This document shows positions 7,488 to 14,408 of a stretch of 23,939 bases of DNA, piece by piece. Numbering within the stretch: the first letter of the stretch is position 1; each line of letters opens with the position of its first letter. The stretch lies in the NCBI RefSeq assembly GCF_002399615.1, contig NZ_DHDZ01000002.1, positions 1 through 23,939 of the forward strand. Direction: 5' to 3'. A model generated the notes under the pieces. That model ran no database searches, was not told the DNA's origin, and saw nothing but the letters and a program-made list of their open reading frames with translations. The position numbers were made by a program, and so were the translations under genes. This DNA is from Pedobacter sp. UBA4863 (GTDB taxonomy: Bacteria > Bacteroidota > Bacteroidia > Sphingobacteriales > Sphingobacteriaceae).

Positions 7488-7673
7488 ATGTTGTACAGAG
7501 AACTAATAACTGTCCTATTTGATGATAAAGTAAGTTTACAGAACGATACAGCTAAAAAGGCAATGGAATATGTTGACAAGATTGAACGCATAAAGTATAA
7601 AACCAATCTTTTCTGCATATACCAAATCGCAGCTCTGTCATTGCCTTCCAACATCAAGATCATAGCTTCGTAA
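7488..7673 (+). CDS. Doubtful small ORF, 61 aa
   Basis: This ORF lies in the 402 bp gap between cdaA and ettA, 16 bp after the last REP-like hairpin. From the ATG at 7488 it encodes MLYRELITVLFDD, then an Asp/Lys-rich helix-like middle (AKKAMEYVDKIERIK) and a hydrophobic tail (CIYQIAALSLPSN). Codon use is compatible with the neighbours. There is no convincing promoter and I do not recognise the protein. An overlapping minus-strand frame is also open, so neither strand is certain. It could equally be a remnant of a REP-associated gene. The rest of the gap (7674-7716) shows nothing clear. Confidence 0.25.
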   Translation: MLYRELITVLFDDKVSLQNDTAKKAMEYVDKIERIKYKTNLFCIYQIAALSLPSNIKIIAS

Positions 7674-7716
7674 TTGTCAAAATAAATGGCATCTTTGTAC
7701 GCTTAATCAAATTACT

Positions 7717-9396
7717 ATGTCAGACGAAAAGATCATTTTTTCAATGGCCGGTGTAAGTAAAATCTACCCGCCACAAAAACAAGTCTTAAAAAACATATAC
7801 TTATCCTTCTTTTACGGTGCCAAAATTGGAGTTGTAGGTTTAAACGGATCGGGTAAATCATCCTTATTAAAAATTATTGCCGGTTTAGATAAAGCTATAC
7901 AAGGCGAAGTAGTATTCTCTCCAGGTTATTCGGTGGGTTATTTAGCGCAAGAGCCAGAACTAGACCCAGAAAAAACAGTACGCGAAGTTGTAGAAGAAGG
8001 CGTGGCCGAAATTACTGCCGTACTTAAAGAGTACGAAGCAATTAACGAGGCATTTGGCTTAGAAGAAAACTATTCGGATGCCGACAAAATGGATAAATTG
8101 ATGGCCCGCCAAGGTGAGCTGCAAGATAAAATCGACGCTTCTAACGCATGGGAACTAGATAACAAACTTGAGCGTGCGATGGATGCTTTACGTTGTCCAG
8201 ATCCAGATGCCAAAATCAGCGTATTATCGGGAGGCGAGCGTCGTCGTGTGGCCATGTGCCGTTTATTGTTGCAATCGCCAGATGTATTGTTGTTAGATGA
8301 GCCTACCAACCACTTAGATGCCGAAAGTATCGATTGGCTAGAGCAGTTCTTACAAAATTACGAAGGAACTGTAATTGCGGTAACCCACGATAGGTACTTC
8401 TTAGATAACGTAGCGGGATGGATTTTAGAGCTTGACCGTGGCGAGGGTATTCCGTGGAAAGGCAACTACTCATCGTGGCTAGACCAAAAAGCGAAACGCT
8501 TAGCGCAGGAAGAGAAAACTGAGAGCAAGCGTCAGAAAGCATTAGAGCGTGAGTTAGAATGGGTGCGTATGGCACCGAAAGCACGTCATGCAAAATCAAA
8601 AGCCCGTTTATCTAACTACGACAAACTAGCTAGCGAAGATGGCAAAGAACGTGAAGAAAAATTAGAACTATTCATTCCGGCGGGACCTCGTTTGGGCAAC
8701 GTAGTAATCGAAGCAAACCATATCTCCAAAGCTTACGATGGCAAATTGTTGTTCGAAGATTTGAGTTTTTCTTTACCCCCAGCGGGCATTGTGGGTATTA
8801 TTGGGCCAAATGGCGCAGGTAAAACTACGTTGTTCCGTTTAATTACAGGCCAAGAACAACCAGACAGTGGCGATTTTAAAGTAGGCGAAACCGTTAAATT
8901 GGGCTATGTAGATCAACTACACAACGATCTTGACCCAGAAAAAACAGTTTACGAAAACATTACCGACGGCTTAGATAACATGTTATTGGGCAACAAGCAG
9001 GTAAACTCTAGAGCTTACGTTTCTAAATTTAACTTTAGCGGTGCCGATCAGCAAAAGAAAGTGGGCGTATTATCTGGTGGCGAGCGCAACCGTGTGCATT
9101 TGGCCATTACTTTAAAAGAAGGCGCCAACGTTTTATTACTGGATGAGCCTACCAACGATATCGACGTAAATACTTTGCGTGCTTTGGAAGAAGCTTTAGA
9201 AAACTTTGGTGGTTGTGCCGTAGTAATTAGTCACGACAGGTGGTTCTTAGACCGTATTTGTACACATATTTTAGCTTTCGAAGGCGATTCGCAAGTATAT
9301 TTCTTTGAAGGCAACTACTCTGATTACGAAGAAAACCGTAAAAAACGTATAGGAGATGTAACGCCAAAGAGAATTAGGTATAAAAAATTAGGGTAA
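7717..9396 (+). CDS. ettA: ABC-F translation factor, energy-dependent translational throttle EttA
   Basis: A soluble ATPase with two ABC domains and no membrane segments; E. coli EttA binds the ribosomal E site and gates the first elongation steps according to ATP/ADP. Domain 1 has Walker A at about 41-49 (GLNGSGKSS), LSGGERRR at 170-177 and LLLDEPTNHLD at 191-201. The linker (about 240-325) is Lys/Arg/Glu-rich, as expected for the P-site-tRNA-interacting motif. Domain 2 has GPNGAGKTT near 362, LSGGERNR near 452 and LLLDEPTNDID near 474. The 559 aa length is very close to E. coli EttA, and the sequence is clearly EttA-like rather than antibiotic-resistance ABC-F. It is a single-gene unit ended by a strong terminator. 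Confidence 0.94.
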   Translation: MSDEKIIFSMAGVSKIYPPQKQVLKNIYLSFFYGAKIGVVGLNGSGKSSLLKIIAGLDKAIQGEVVFSPGYSVGYLAQEPELDPEKTVREVVEEGVAEITAVLKEYEAINEAFGLEENYSDADKMDKLMARQGELQDKIDASNAWELDNKLERAMDALRCPDPDAKISVLSGGERRRVAMCRLLLQSPDVLLLDEPTNHLDAESIDWLEQFLQNYEGTVIAVTHDRYFLDNVAGWILELDRGEGIPWKGNYSSWLDQKAKRLAQEEKTESKRQKALERELEWVRMAPKARHAKSKARLSNYDKLASEDGKEREEKLELFIPAGPRLGNVVIEANHISKAYDGKLLFEDLSFSLPPAGIVGIIGPNGAGKTTLFRLITGQEQPDSGDFKVGETVKLGYVDQLHNDLDPEKTVYENITDGLDNMLLGNKQVNSRAYVSKFNFSGADQQKKVGVLSGGERNRVHLAITLKEGANVLLLDEPTNDIDVNTLRALEEALENFGGCAVVISHDRWFLDRICTHILAFEGDSQVYFFEGNYSDYEENRKKRIGDVTPKRIRYKKLG

Positions 9397-9437
9397 CCAA
9401 TTTCTAACTACAGCTTTAAGCTGTAACATAAATTATC

Positions 9438-9491
9438 GAAAGATAGTGGTATTTTACTTGGCTAGTCCTTGTTAATTACCGCTATCTTTTT
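9438..9491 (+). terminator. Rho-independent terminator after ettA
   Basis: GATAGTGGTA (9442-9451) pairs with TACCGCTATC (9477-9486) as a 10 bp stem with one G-U pair. The stem can be extended by AAA/TTT on the outside. The loop is about 25 nt and a T-run follows at 9487-9491. It lies 46 bp after the ettA stop. A separate short palindrome, ACAGCTTTAAGCTGT, precedes it. Confidence 0.7.
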
Positions 9492-9552
9492 ATTGGCTAA
9501 TTTAGTGGAGAAACTTTGCCTCCTCAATTATTTGAAGTTTTAGATAGGAAAC

Positions 9553-9583
9553 TTTGAGTATATACCAAAAATATATACTTTTG
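9553..9583 (+). promoter_or_regulatory. Promoter of the toxin-antitoxin operon
   Basis: TTTG (9553-9556), exactly 19 bp, then TACTTTTG (9576-9583) is a full match to the Bacteroidota -33/-7 consensus (TTTG-N17-23-TAnnTTTG). The leader to the antitoxin ATG at 9668 would be about 75-80 nt. Confidence 0.75.
9557..9579. promoter_or_regulatory. Inverted repeat, likely autoregulatory operator
   Basis: AGTATATA (9557-9564) and TATATACT (9572-9579) are perfect 8 bp inverted arms 7 bp apart. They fill the promoter spacer and overlap the -7 box. This is where a ribbon-helix-helix antitoxin would be expected to repress its own operon. The operator role is inference. Confidence 0.55.
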
Positions 9584-9667
9584 TATTAAGTTAGCTCCAA
9601 TTTTTTAGTTGTTGAGCATAGATAAAGACTAAAACCATACGTGCATTTGGGCTATAATTAAAAAGAC

Positions 9668-9898
9668 ATGAAAACACTTTCTTTAAAATTAGATGATGAT
9701 ATCTTTAACGAAACCGAAGAGATAACTGAAAGATTAAAAATGGCTCGTAACCGTTACATTAATGAGGCGCTGAGGGTTTTTAACGAGTACCAAAAACGAA
9801 AAACACTAAAAAATAAGCTATTGCAAGAATCGAGAGCAGCTTATGGTAATTCTTTAGAAGTATTGGAAGAATTTGAGCGTATTTTAGATGCAGATTAA
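9668..9898 (+). CDS. Ribbon-helix-helix antitoxin of a mazEF-type pair
   Basis: A 76 aa protein with the expected layout of a CopG/RHH antitoxin. A short N-terminal strand (MKTLSLKLDDD) is followed by two helices (FNETEEITERLK and ARNRYINEALRVFNEYQKR) that would form the DNA-binding dimer. The acidic C-terminal tail (LEVLEEFERILDAD) is suited to wrapping the toxin. The stop codon overlaps the toxin start by 11 bp, giving coupled translation with antitoxin first. Autoregulation is likely through the inverted repeat in the promoter. Low similarity within RHH proteins prevents a firm family name. Confidence 0.83.
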   Translation: MKTLSLKLDDDIFNETEEITERLKMARNRYINEALRVFNEYQKRKTLKNKLLQESRAAYGNSLEVLEEFERILDAD

Positions 9899-10223
9899 AC
9901 AGTATGACATTTGGCTCGCCAATTCGAACCCAGCCAAAGGTACCGAACCTGGCAAAACACGCTCAGTTGTTATCGTACAGACCAATTTACTGAATGGCGT
10001 GCATCCATCATCAATAATTTGCCCTATTACCTCTAACGTTTTACCCGAGCTTGAAATCTTACGGGTGCACCTAAATACTGAACAGTTAGCGAAGGAAAGT
10101 GATATTTTAATTGACCAAGTACGTGCCATTGATAACCGCAGATTGGTTAGCAAACTTGGTGAACTAAACAAAGAACAGGTTAAACTGGTAAAGCAGAATT
10201 TAAGGGTAGTGTTGGATTTGTAG
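9888..10223 (+). CDS. MazF/PemK-family mRNA interferase toxin
   Basis: A 111 aa protein with the PemK/MazF fold signatures: an N-terminal strand (QYDIWLAN), GTEPGKTRSVVIVQ (conserved Arg25), CPITSN (Thr48) and ILIDQVRAIDNRRL. Arg25 and Thr48 match the catalytic pair used by MazF endoribonucleases, so the toxin appears intact. It is expected to cleave mRNA unless bound by the antitoxin encoded 11 bp upstream in overlap. The last 128 bp of the gene recur, diverged and frameshifted, at 11702-11828. The present 3' end may therefore have arrived by recombination. The stop is only 15 bp from the convergent stop of the ATPase gene. Confidence 0.88.
   Translation: MQIKQYDIWLANSNPAKGTEPGKTRSVVIVQTNLLNGVHPSSIICPITSNVLPELEILRVHLNTEQLAKESDILIDQVRAIDNRRLVSKLGELNKEQVKLVKQNLRVVLDL
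10096..10223 (+). repeat. Direct repeat, copy 1 (3' end of the toxin gene)
   Basis: Left copy of a roughly 128 bp direct repeat whose right copy is at 11702-11828. My hand alignment shows about 10 substitutions and one single-base gap, with the last 24 bases (through the TAG) identical. The two copies bracket the ATPase gene and its upstream repeats. Confidence 0.9.
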
Positions 10224-10238
10224 CTTTCTTTATTTCAA

Positions 10239-11576
10239 TTAAACAAACCACGCTAAATATTTTTCTAATTGCGAAACAAGAAAATAAGGCAAATTCAACA
10301 GCTGATAAGTTTTTCCCTCGATTGTTGTAACAGTTGTAACCTCCAATTTTCCGGCATAAAGACGGACTGCCTTGTTATGTGGAGCAAGGTTCATAAACTG
10401 GTGGAGCGAGCGCAATTTCCCCTCTTTACCCGATTTAACTTCTATGGGAATTAATTTTCCATCAAACGGAACAACGTAATCAACTTCCGCCTGCGAGGTA
10501 TTTTTTTCCCGTACCCAAAAATACAGCGAACTTAATGCTTTGTATTGATGTGCCAATAACTCCTGCCCTACCAAATGCTCAATCATTGTTCCCTGATACA
10601 CTTTTTGCAAGTCTTCTGTACCGATAATTTCTTTTTGAATTTGCAGTATATAATTCATCAGTCCGGTATCAAGTGCTTGTAATCTTGGCGATTTTTTAAA
10701 ATCGGGCAAGGCGGGCAGTTGTGCAGAAATGAGTGGGTAAAGCAATGAAAAAAGCATCGTCTTTTCAAGTGTCCGTAGTGCTTCGCCCATTTCTTTAGAA
10801 CCATAGTTAGAGTTGCCAAAGCCTTGAAATTTAATACGCTTTCCGGCTTCAAAAAAACCTGTACGGATGGCGTGGCGCAATACGTGTACCTCATTTCCTT
10901 TAGCATATTTTTCTATATCGTCCATATAGGTGGCAAGCAAACCATCGTATAAGGTTGCCAGCGAAGTCAAATCACGTTTTTCTGCATAATGGCTCACAAT
11001 TTCGGGCATTCCTCCAACAAGTGCATAAGTGTGAAACAGGCGCATAATTTTATCGTGAGCAAACTCGTTCAGCGGAATATTTTTCAATTGTTCGAGTGCG
11101 GAATGTTCGCCCAATGCATCCAAAAATTCGGGAAAAGAAACAGGACGTATTACCAAAAACTCTACACGGCCTACAGGGAAAGTGAGTTGTTGGTTAAAGA
11201 TGGTTTCTAACAACGAACCTGCCGCAATGATACGGATTTCGGGCATCTGCTCATAGAAATAACGCAGTATGTTCATGGCCTCTGGAACTTCCTGAATTTC
11301 GTCAATAAAAATGAGTGTTTCCGTTTTGCGGTCATAACGCATATTTTTCAGGAAAAACAACGTTTGTACCAGCGTTTCCATATCCGTAAACTTTTGAAAA
11401 GGCTCACGGTCGACAGAAAGTTCGAGATTTAAATAAATGTACTGCTTAAAATTTTTGGCAAATATCTCTACCACGGTAGTTTTCCCAACCTGACGTGCCC
11501 CTCTTAAAATCAATGGCTTACGATTGGTCTTGTCCGACCATTCTTGTAACTCCCCAATAACTTGACGTGTTATCAT
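10239..11576 (-). CDS. AAA ATPase with DUF4143 C-terminal domain
   Basis: A 445 aa protein of the AAA_14/DUF4143 type widespread in accessory regions of bacteria and archaea; its cellular role is not established. The N-terminal ATPase has Walker A GARQVGKT at 26-33 and Walker B LIFIDE with D92-E93. AAGSLLE near 138-144 is the usual sensor-like segment, followed by FPVGRVEFLVIRPVSFPEF. The C-terminal part contains EVDYVVP (D366) and PIEVKSG (E379, K381), a PD-(D/E)xK-like arrangement typical of the family. There are no membrane segments. The gene is opposite to its neighbours and flanked by direct repeats of the toxin 3' end. Four short repeats at 32-33 bp spacing lie directly upstream, the nearest ending 5 bp from the ATG. 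This is consistent with an acquired gene. Confidence 0.88.
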   Translation of the reverse strand: MITRQVIGELQEWSDKTNRKPLILRGARQVGKTTVVEIFAKNFKQYIYLNLELSVDREPFQKFTDMETLVQTLFFLKNMRYDRKTETLIFIDEIQEVPEAMNILRYFYEQMPEIRIIAAGSLLETIFNQQLTFPVGRVEFLVIRPVSFPEFLDALGEHSALEQLKNIPLNEFAHDKIMRLFHTYALVGGMPEIVSHYAEKRDLTSLATLYDGLLATYMDDIEKYAKGNEVHVLRHAIRTGFFEAGKRIKFQGFGNSNYGSKEMGEALRTLEKTMLFSLLYPLISAQLPALPDFKKSPRLQALDTGLMNYILQIQKEIIGTEDLQKVYQGTMIEHLVGQELLAHQYKALSSLYFWVREKNTSQAEVDYVVPFDGKLIPIEVKSGKEGKLRSLHQFMNLAPHNKAVRLYAGKLEVTTVTTIEGKTYQLLNLPYFLVSQLEKYLAWFV

Positions 11577-11580
11577 TCCA

Positions 11581-11692
11581 CAAAGTTAGGGTATTTTTTT
11601 GATTTTTTACACACAAAATTAGGGTAATAAATTCAAAAAATACACACATAATTAGGGCAATTTTGAGTTTTTCATACCTAAAGTTAGGGTAA
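11581..11692 (-). repeat. Four phased repeats upstream of the ATPase gene
   Basis: The plus-strand core AAARTTAGGGTAA occurs four times, with TTAGGG starting at 11586, 11619, 11652 and 11684, i.e. spacings of 33, 33 and 32 bp. Flanking sequence is partly shared (ACACACA before copies 2 and 3). Read toward the ATPase gene, the units are TACCCTAACTTTGTG-like. Copies 1 and 2 contain TAACTTTG and TAATTTTG, which fit the TAnnTTTG promoter element. The last unit abuts the start codon. Spacing of about three helical turns would place all copies on one face of the DNA. Confidence 0.85.
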
Positions 11693-11701
11693 ATTAGCAA
11701 T

Positions 11702-11828
11702 AAAGTGATATTTTAATTAACTAAATACGTGCCATTGCTAACTGCAGATTGGTTAGCAAAATGGCGAACTAAACAAAGGACAGGTTAAATTGGTAAAACA
11801 GAATTTAAGGGTAGTGTTGGATTTGTAG
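11702..11828 (+). pseudogene. Decayed second copy of the toxin gene 3' end
   Basis: This matches toxin-gene bases 10096-10223 (codons about 70 to stop) at roughly 90 percent by hand alignment. A one-base deletion near 11760 breaks the frame, and TTGACC has become TTAACT. Weak similarity may extend left to about 11692 (TTAGC). There is no upstream part of the gene and no antitoxin. It forms the right flank of the ATPase island, and together with 11577-11701 fills the 359 bp gap before yjbQ. Confidence 0.88.
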
Positions 11829-11885
11829 GATATGTAAACAACCCCTGTAAGTTGTAATACAGAATTTCTACTTTAGCGATTTAGC

Positions 11886-11893
11886 TAGTTTTG
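11886..11893 (+). promoter_or_regulatory. Candidate -7 element for yjbQ
   Basis: TAGTTTTG fits TAnnTTTG and lies 42 bp before the chosen ATG. No good -33 TTG is found at 19 bp; the nearest is TTTC at 17 bp. Its presence supports the start at 11936 over the earlier in-frame ATG at 11891, which would fall inside the element. Confidence 0.35.
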
Positions 11894-11935
11894 AAATTAA
11901 TTTCATTCCTTAAATTCCAATCTTTACATTTAAAC

Positions 11936-12358
11936 ATGCACTTCTTCCAAAAACAACTAGCACTAAAAGCCCGCAGCCGTGGTTTCCATCTCGTTACCGA
12001 CGAAATACTACAGTCCATTCCAGAAATAAAGAACATCAACGTTGGGATGTTGCAAGTGTTCATTCAGCACACTTCGGCTTCGCTAACCATTAACGAAAAT
12101 GCAGACCCAACGGTAAGGGCTGATTTTGAAACTTGGATGAACAAAGCTGTAACCGAAGGCGACCCAGATTATCTACACGACTATGAAGGTGATGACGATA
12201 TGCCAGCACACATCAAATCATCATTAATGGGTGCTTCGGTGCTTGTTCCAATTACTAACGGCAAACTAAATTTAGGTACTTGGCAAGGCATTTATTTGTG
12301 CGAGCATCGCAATTACGGCGGCGGCAGAAAGGTGGTGATTAGCGCTTGGGGCAATTAG
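11936..12358 (+). CDS. yjbQ: YjbQ family, secondary thiamine-phosphate synthase type
   Basis: A 140 aa protein matching the UPF0047/YjbQ family along its whole length. Conserved stretches are QVFIQHTSASLTINENAD, DYEGDDDMPAHIKSSLMG, GTWQGIYLCEHR and RKVVISAWG at the C-terminus. E. coli YjbQ has weak thiamine phosphate synthase activity; the physiological role is unsettled. I chose the ATG at 11936 (MHFFQKQL) because it gives the usual family length. An in-frame ATG 45 bp earlier would add a 15-residue tail overlapping a likely promoter element. The stop codon overlaps the stop of the convergent regulator gene (shared bases TTAG, 12355-12358). Confidence 0.9.
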   Translation: MHFFQKQLALKARSRGFHLVTDEILQSIPEIKNINVGMLQVFIQHTSASLTINENADPTVRADFETWMNKAVTEGDPDYLHDYEGDDDMPAHIKSSLMGASVLVPITNGKLNLGTWQGIYLCEHRNYGGGRKVVISAWGN

Positions 12359-13074
12359 GCCAATTGCAAACATTTAAGGGCTTGCTGCTTATAGTTTCTT
12401 CCAATTGGGAGTTCCTTGCCCAAAATTTCTACCGAATAGGTATAGTAACTATCTACTTTTGTGGTGGCAATAATAAACGATTTGTGTATCCTACAAAACT
12501 GATCTTCGGGCAATAACTCTTCCAAGACAGAAATTTTCTGTTTGCTGATAAGTACTTTATCTACTAAAATTACTTTTACATAATCTTTAATGCTTTCAAT
12601 CCAGTAAATATCTTTCACATTTACCTTAACCGTTTTTCTATCTACTTTTAAGTATAAAAACTTATTAACCTCGCTGCTTGTGGTAATTTCTGGCACCAAC
12701 AACGTTTGTTTTCTTGCGCCTAAGGTAGCTAGAGTTTTATCCATTGCTTTCAAAAAGCGATTGAATGGTATAGGTTTAAGCAAATAATCTACAGCATCCA
12801 GTTCAAAACCATCTACGGCATATTCGCTAAAAGCGGTGGTAAATATTACCTTTGGCGGATTTTTGAGGCTCTTCAATAGCTCAATACCGTTAATTCCAGG
12901 CATTTTCACATCTAAGAACATTAAATCTACCTGCTTTTGTTGCAGTGTATGAAATACCTGAATTCCATCATTGCAGGTAGCCACTACCTCAACTTCTGGA
13001 AAACTTTCGAGATACTTAGCAATCACCTCGATAGCATAAGGTTCGTCATCAACAATTACAACTTTAATCTTCAT
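12355..13074 (-). CDS. LytTR-family response regulator
   Basis: A two-domain transcription factor of 239 aa. The receiver domain (1 to about 120) has the acidic pair D9-D10, the phospho-acceptor D55 in LMFLDVKMPG, T79/T80, and K100 in LLKPIPF. The LytTR DNA-binding domain occupies about 140-237, with FLYLKVDRKTVKV, IYWIESIKDYVKV, RIHKSFII and GRNYKQ. It is encoded one base after the stop of the sensor kinase gene, so the two are a coupled cognate pair. Targets are unknown; LytTR proteins usually bind paired direct repeats. The gene converges on yjbQ with overlapping stops, leaving no room for a dedicated terminator. Confidence 0.94.
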   Translation of the reverse strand: MKIKVVIVDDEPYAIEVIAKYLESFPEVEVVATCNDGIQVFHTLQQKQVDLMFLDVKMPGINGIELLKSLKNPPKVIFTTAFSEYAVDGFELDAVDYLLKPIPFNRFLKAMDKTLATLGARKQTLLVPEITTSSEVNKFLYLKVDRKTVKVNVKDIYWIESIKDYVKVILVDKVLISKQKISVLEELLPEDQFCRIHKSFIIATTKVDSYYTYSVEILGKELPIGRNYKQQALKCLQLA

Positions 13075-13075
13075 T

Positions 13076-14179
13076 TCAGTATTGTAAACTTCCTTTTTTC
13101 GATAAATCTATTTTTAGAATTATAGCAAACAGCTCTTCTTCATCAAAAATCTTGAATTGATGGGCCTCTGGATAAATCAATTCTAAACGTTTTTTCACAT
13201 TTTCTAACCCTATATTCCCATTTTTTCCAATAAGCGGCGTTGCTACTTTCTCTGGCTTACTGTTGTTAATTTTAAATGTTAGCAGCTCGTTTTTTATTTC
13301 TAGCTCCATATTAATCCATGCTTGGCCTACTTTTTCGCCCGCACCATGTTTAAACGCATTTTCTACCAAGGGGAGCAACAATAACGGTGCAATATTGTGT
13401 CCTTCTAAATCTCCCTCTTTGGTAAAATTAAAATCCAAACGTTCTTCGTACCTCATTCTCTCCAGTAAAATAAAGTTTTCAAGCATCTCTATATCCTTTT
13501 TTAAGGAAACGCTTTCGACATTACATTCATAGAGCATGTATCGTAAAATTTCGGAAAGCCCCATGACTATCTCAGGCGATTTTGGAGAATTGTTTAATGT
13601 AAGCGCATACAGGTTATTGAGGGTATTGAACAGAAAATGAGGATGAATTTGAGCTTTTAAGAGGCTCAATTCTGCTTGCAATGCTGCATGATGGCGCTGA
13701 TACCAAGATTTAAAGAATTTGACAGCCACACCAAACCAAACTATAAAATTAGCGCCTTTAACAGCATTGAGGTAATAAACCACGTTAGAAAAGCGCTGCC
13801 ACTTGGAGCCTTGCACTTTTTCCCAATTGTTGTAGCCAAAGCTTTTTAAATAAGCATTGATATGGGGCTCTACTAAAAATATATCTATTATTCTAGTTAT
13901 TGCGGGTATTACCACCACAAACAAGCATAAAATGATAAAAAATGCTACATACTTGCGTTTAAGCAGGTATTTGGGGATAATTAGATAGGTTAAAGTGTAG
14001 AAATAAATCATGTGTACGGGTAAAAGCATCAAGTTGCTTTTTAAAGCCACCAAAAGGGGCTGTTTTTCGTAACCGTAAACAAAAGAGGTAAGCAACCATA
14101 CCGATACCCAAAAAGCAATATGCTGCAATATTCTATTGCGCCGATTGCCCTCTTGTTGGTATGCCTGTATCATTTGCAT
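13076..14179 (-). CDS. LytS/YehU-type sensor histidine kinase
   Basis: The membrane sensor partner of the LytTR regulator. Four predicted helices fill the first ~160 residues (around 22-38, 50-70, 80-100 and 136-158). A His_kinase domain follows with QIHPHFLFNTLNNLYAL, in which the second His is the phospho-acceptor by family analogy. The ATPase N-box is LLLPLVENAFKHG, and a G-box appears as GNIGLENVKKRL. No periplasmic sensor domain is present, so the signal may be sensed in the membrane. The frame opens with a TTG at 14185, but this lies inside a promoter-like element. I prefer the ATG at 14179 (or 14173), giving 367 or 365 aa. Confidence 0.93.
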   Translation of the reverse strand: MQMIQAYQQEGNRRNRILQHIAFWVSVWLLTSFVYGYEKQPLLVALKSNLMLLPVHMIYFYTLTYLIIPKYLLKRKYVAFFIILCLFVVVIPAITRIIDIFLVEPHINAYLKSFGYNNWEKVQGSKWQRFSNVVYYLNAVKGANFIVWFGVAVKFFKSWYQRHHAALQAELSLLKAQIHPHFLFNTLNNLYALTLNNSPKSPEIVMGLSEILRYMLYECNVESVSLKKDIEMLENFILLERMRYEERLDFNFTKEGDLEGHNIAPLLLLPLVENAFKHGAGEKVGQAWINMELEIKNELLTFKINNSKPEKVATPLIGKNGNIGLENVKKRLELIYPEAHQFKIFDEEELFAIILKIDLSKKGSLQY

Positions 14180-14182
14180 ATC

Positions 14183-14216
14183 CAAAAATACATTTCTCCA
14201 CTATTTTTTCATCAAA
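14183..14216 (-). promoter_or_regulatory. Candidate promoter for the sensor-regulator operon
   Basis: On the minus strand TTTG (14213-14216), 22 bp, then TATTTTTG (14183-14190) fits the Bacteroidota promoter pattern at the long end of accepted spacing. The -7 box ends only 3 bp before the ATG at 14179, implying a leaderless or nearly leaderless mRNA. Confidence 0.5.
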
Positions 14217-14408
14217 TTTTAGACAAACGACAACAATGCACCCACAAACAACAGCCGCCGAGCATTTACAACTAAACAACTGATGCTGAACAGCTTTCAT
14301 CAACCTAAAAATGTAATTGGTACCCTCTCCTACTTCTTACATCCGTACCAGTTTTAGCAAGGCTTAAAAAATGAGAAATTAAGCTCATCAAACTTAAAAT
14401 ACAAAGGT

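Noticed and set aside
8070..8599. Minus-strand ORFs inside ettA
   Set aside because: They lie wholly within a strongly supported ABC-F gene and have no family features.
10896..11210. ORFs on both strands overlapping the ATPase gene
   Set aside because: They are shadows of the ATPase reading frame, which has Walker A, Walker B and the DUF4143 motifs intact.
11581..11692. Phased repeats as a CRISPR array or telomere-like TTAGGG tract
   Set aside because: Only about 13 bp per unit is well conserved, the rest is AT-rich and partly shared, there are four units, and no cas genes are present. The TTAGGG words are separated by other sequence.
11518..11700. Minus-strand ORF extending upstream of the ATPase start through the repeat array
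   Set aside because: Its frame differs from the ATPase and its content repeats every 11 residues only because the DNA repeats every 33 bp. It is a by-product of the array.
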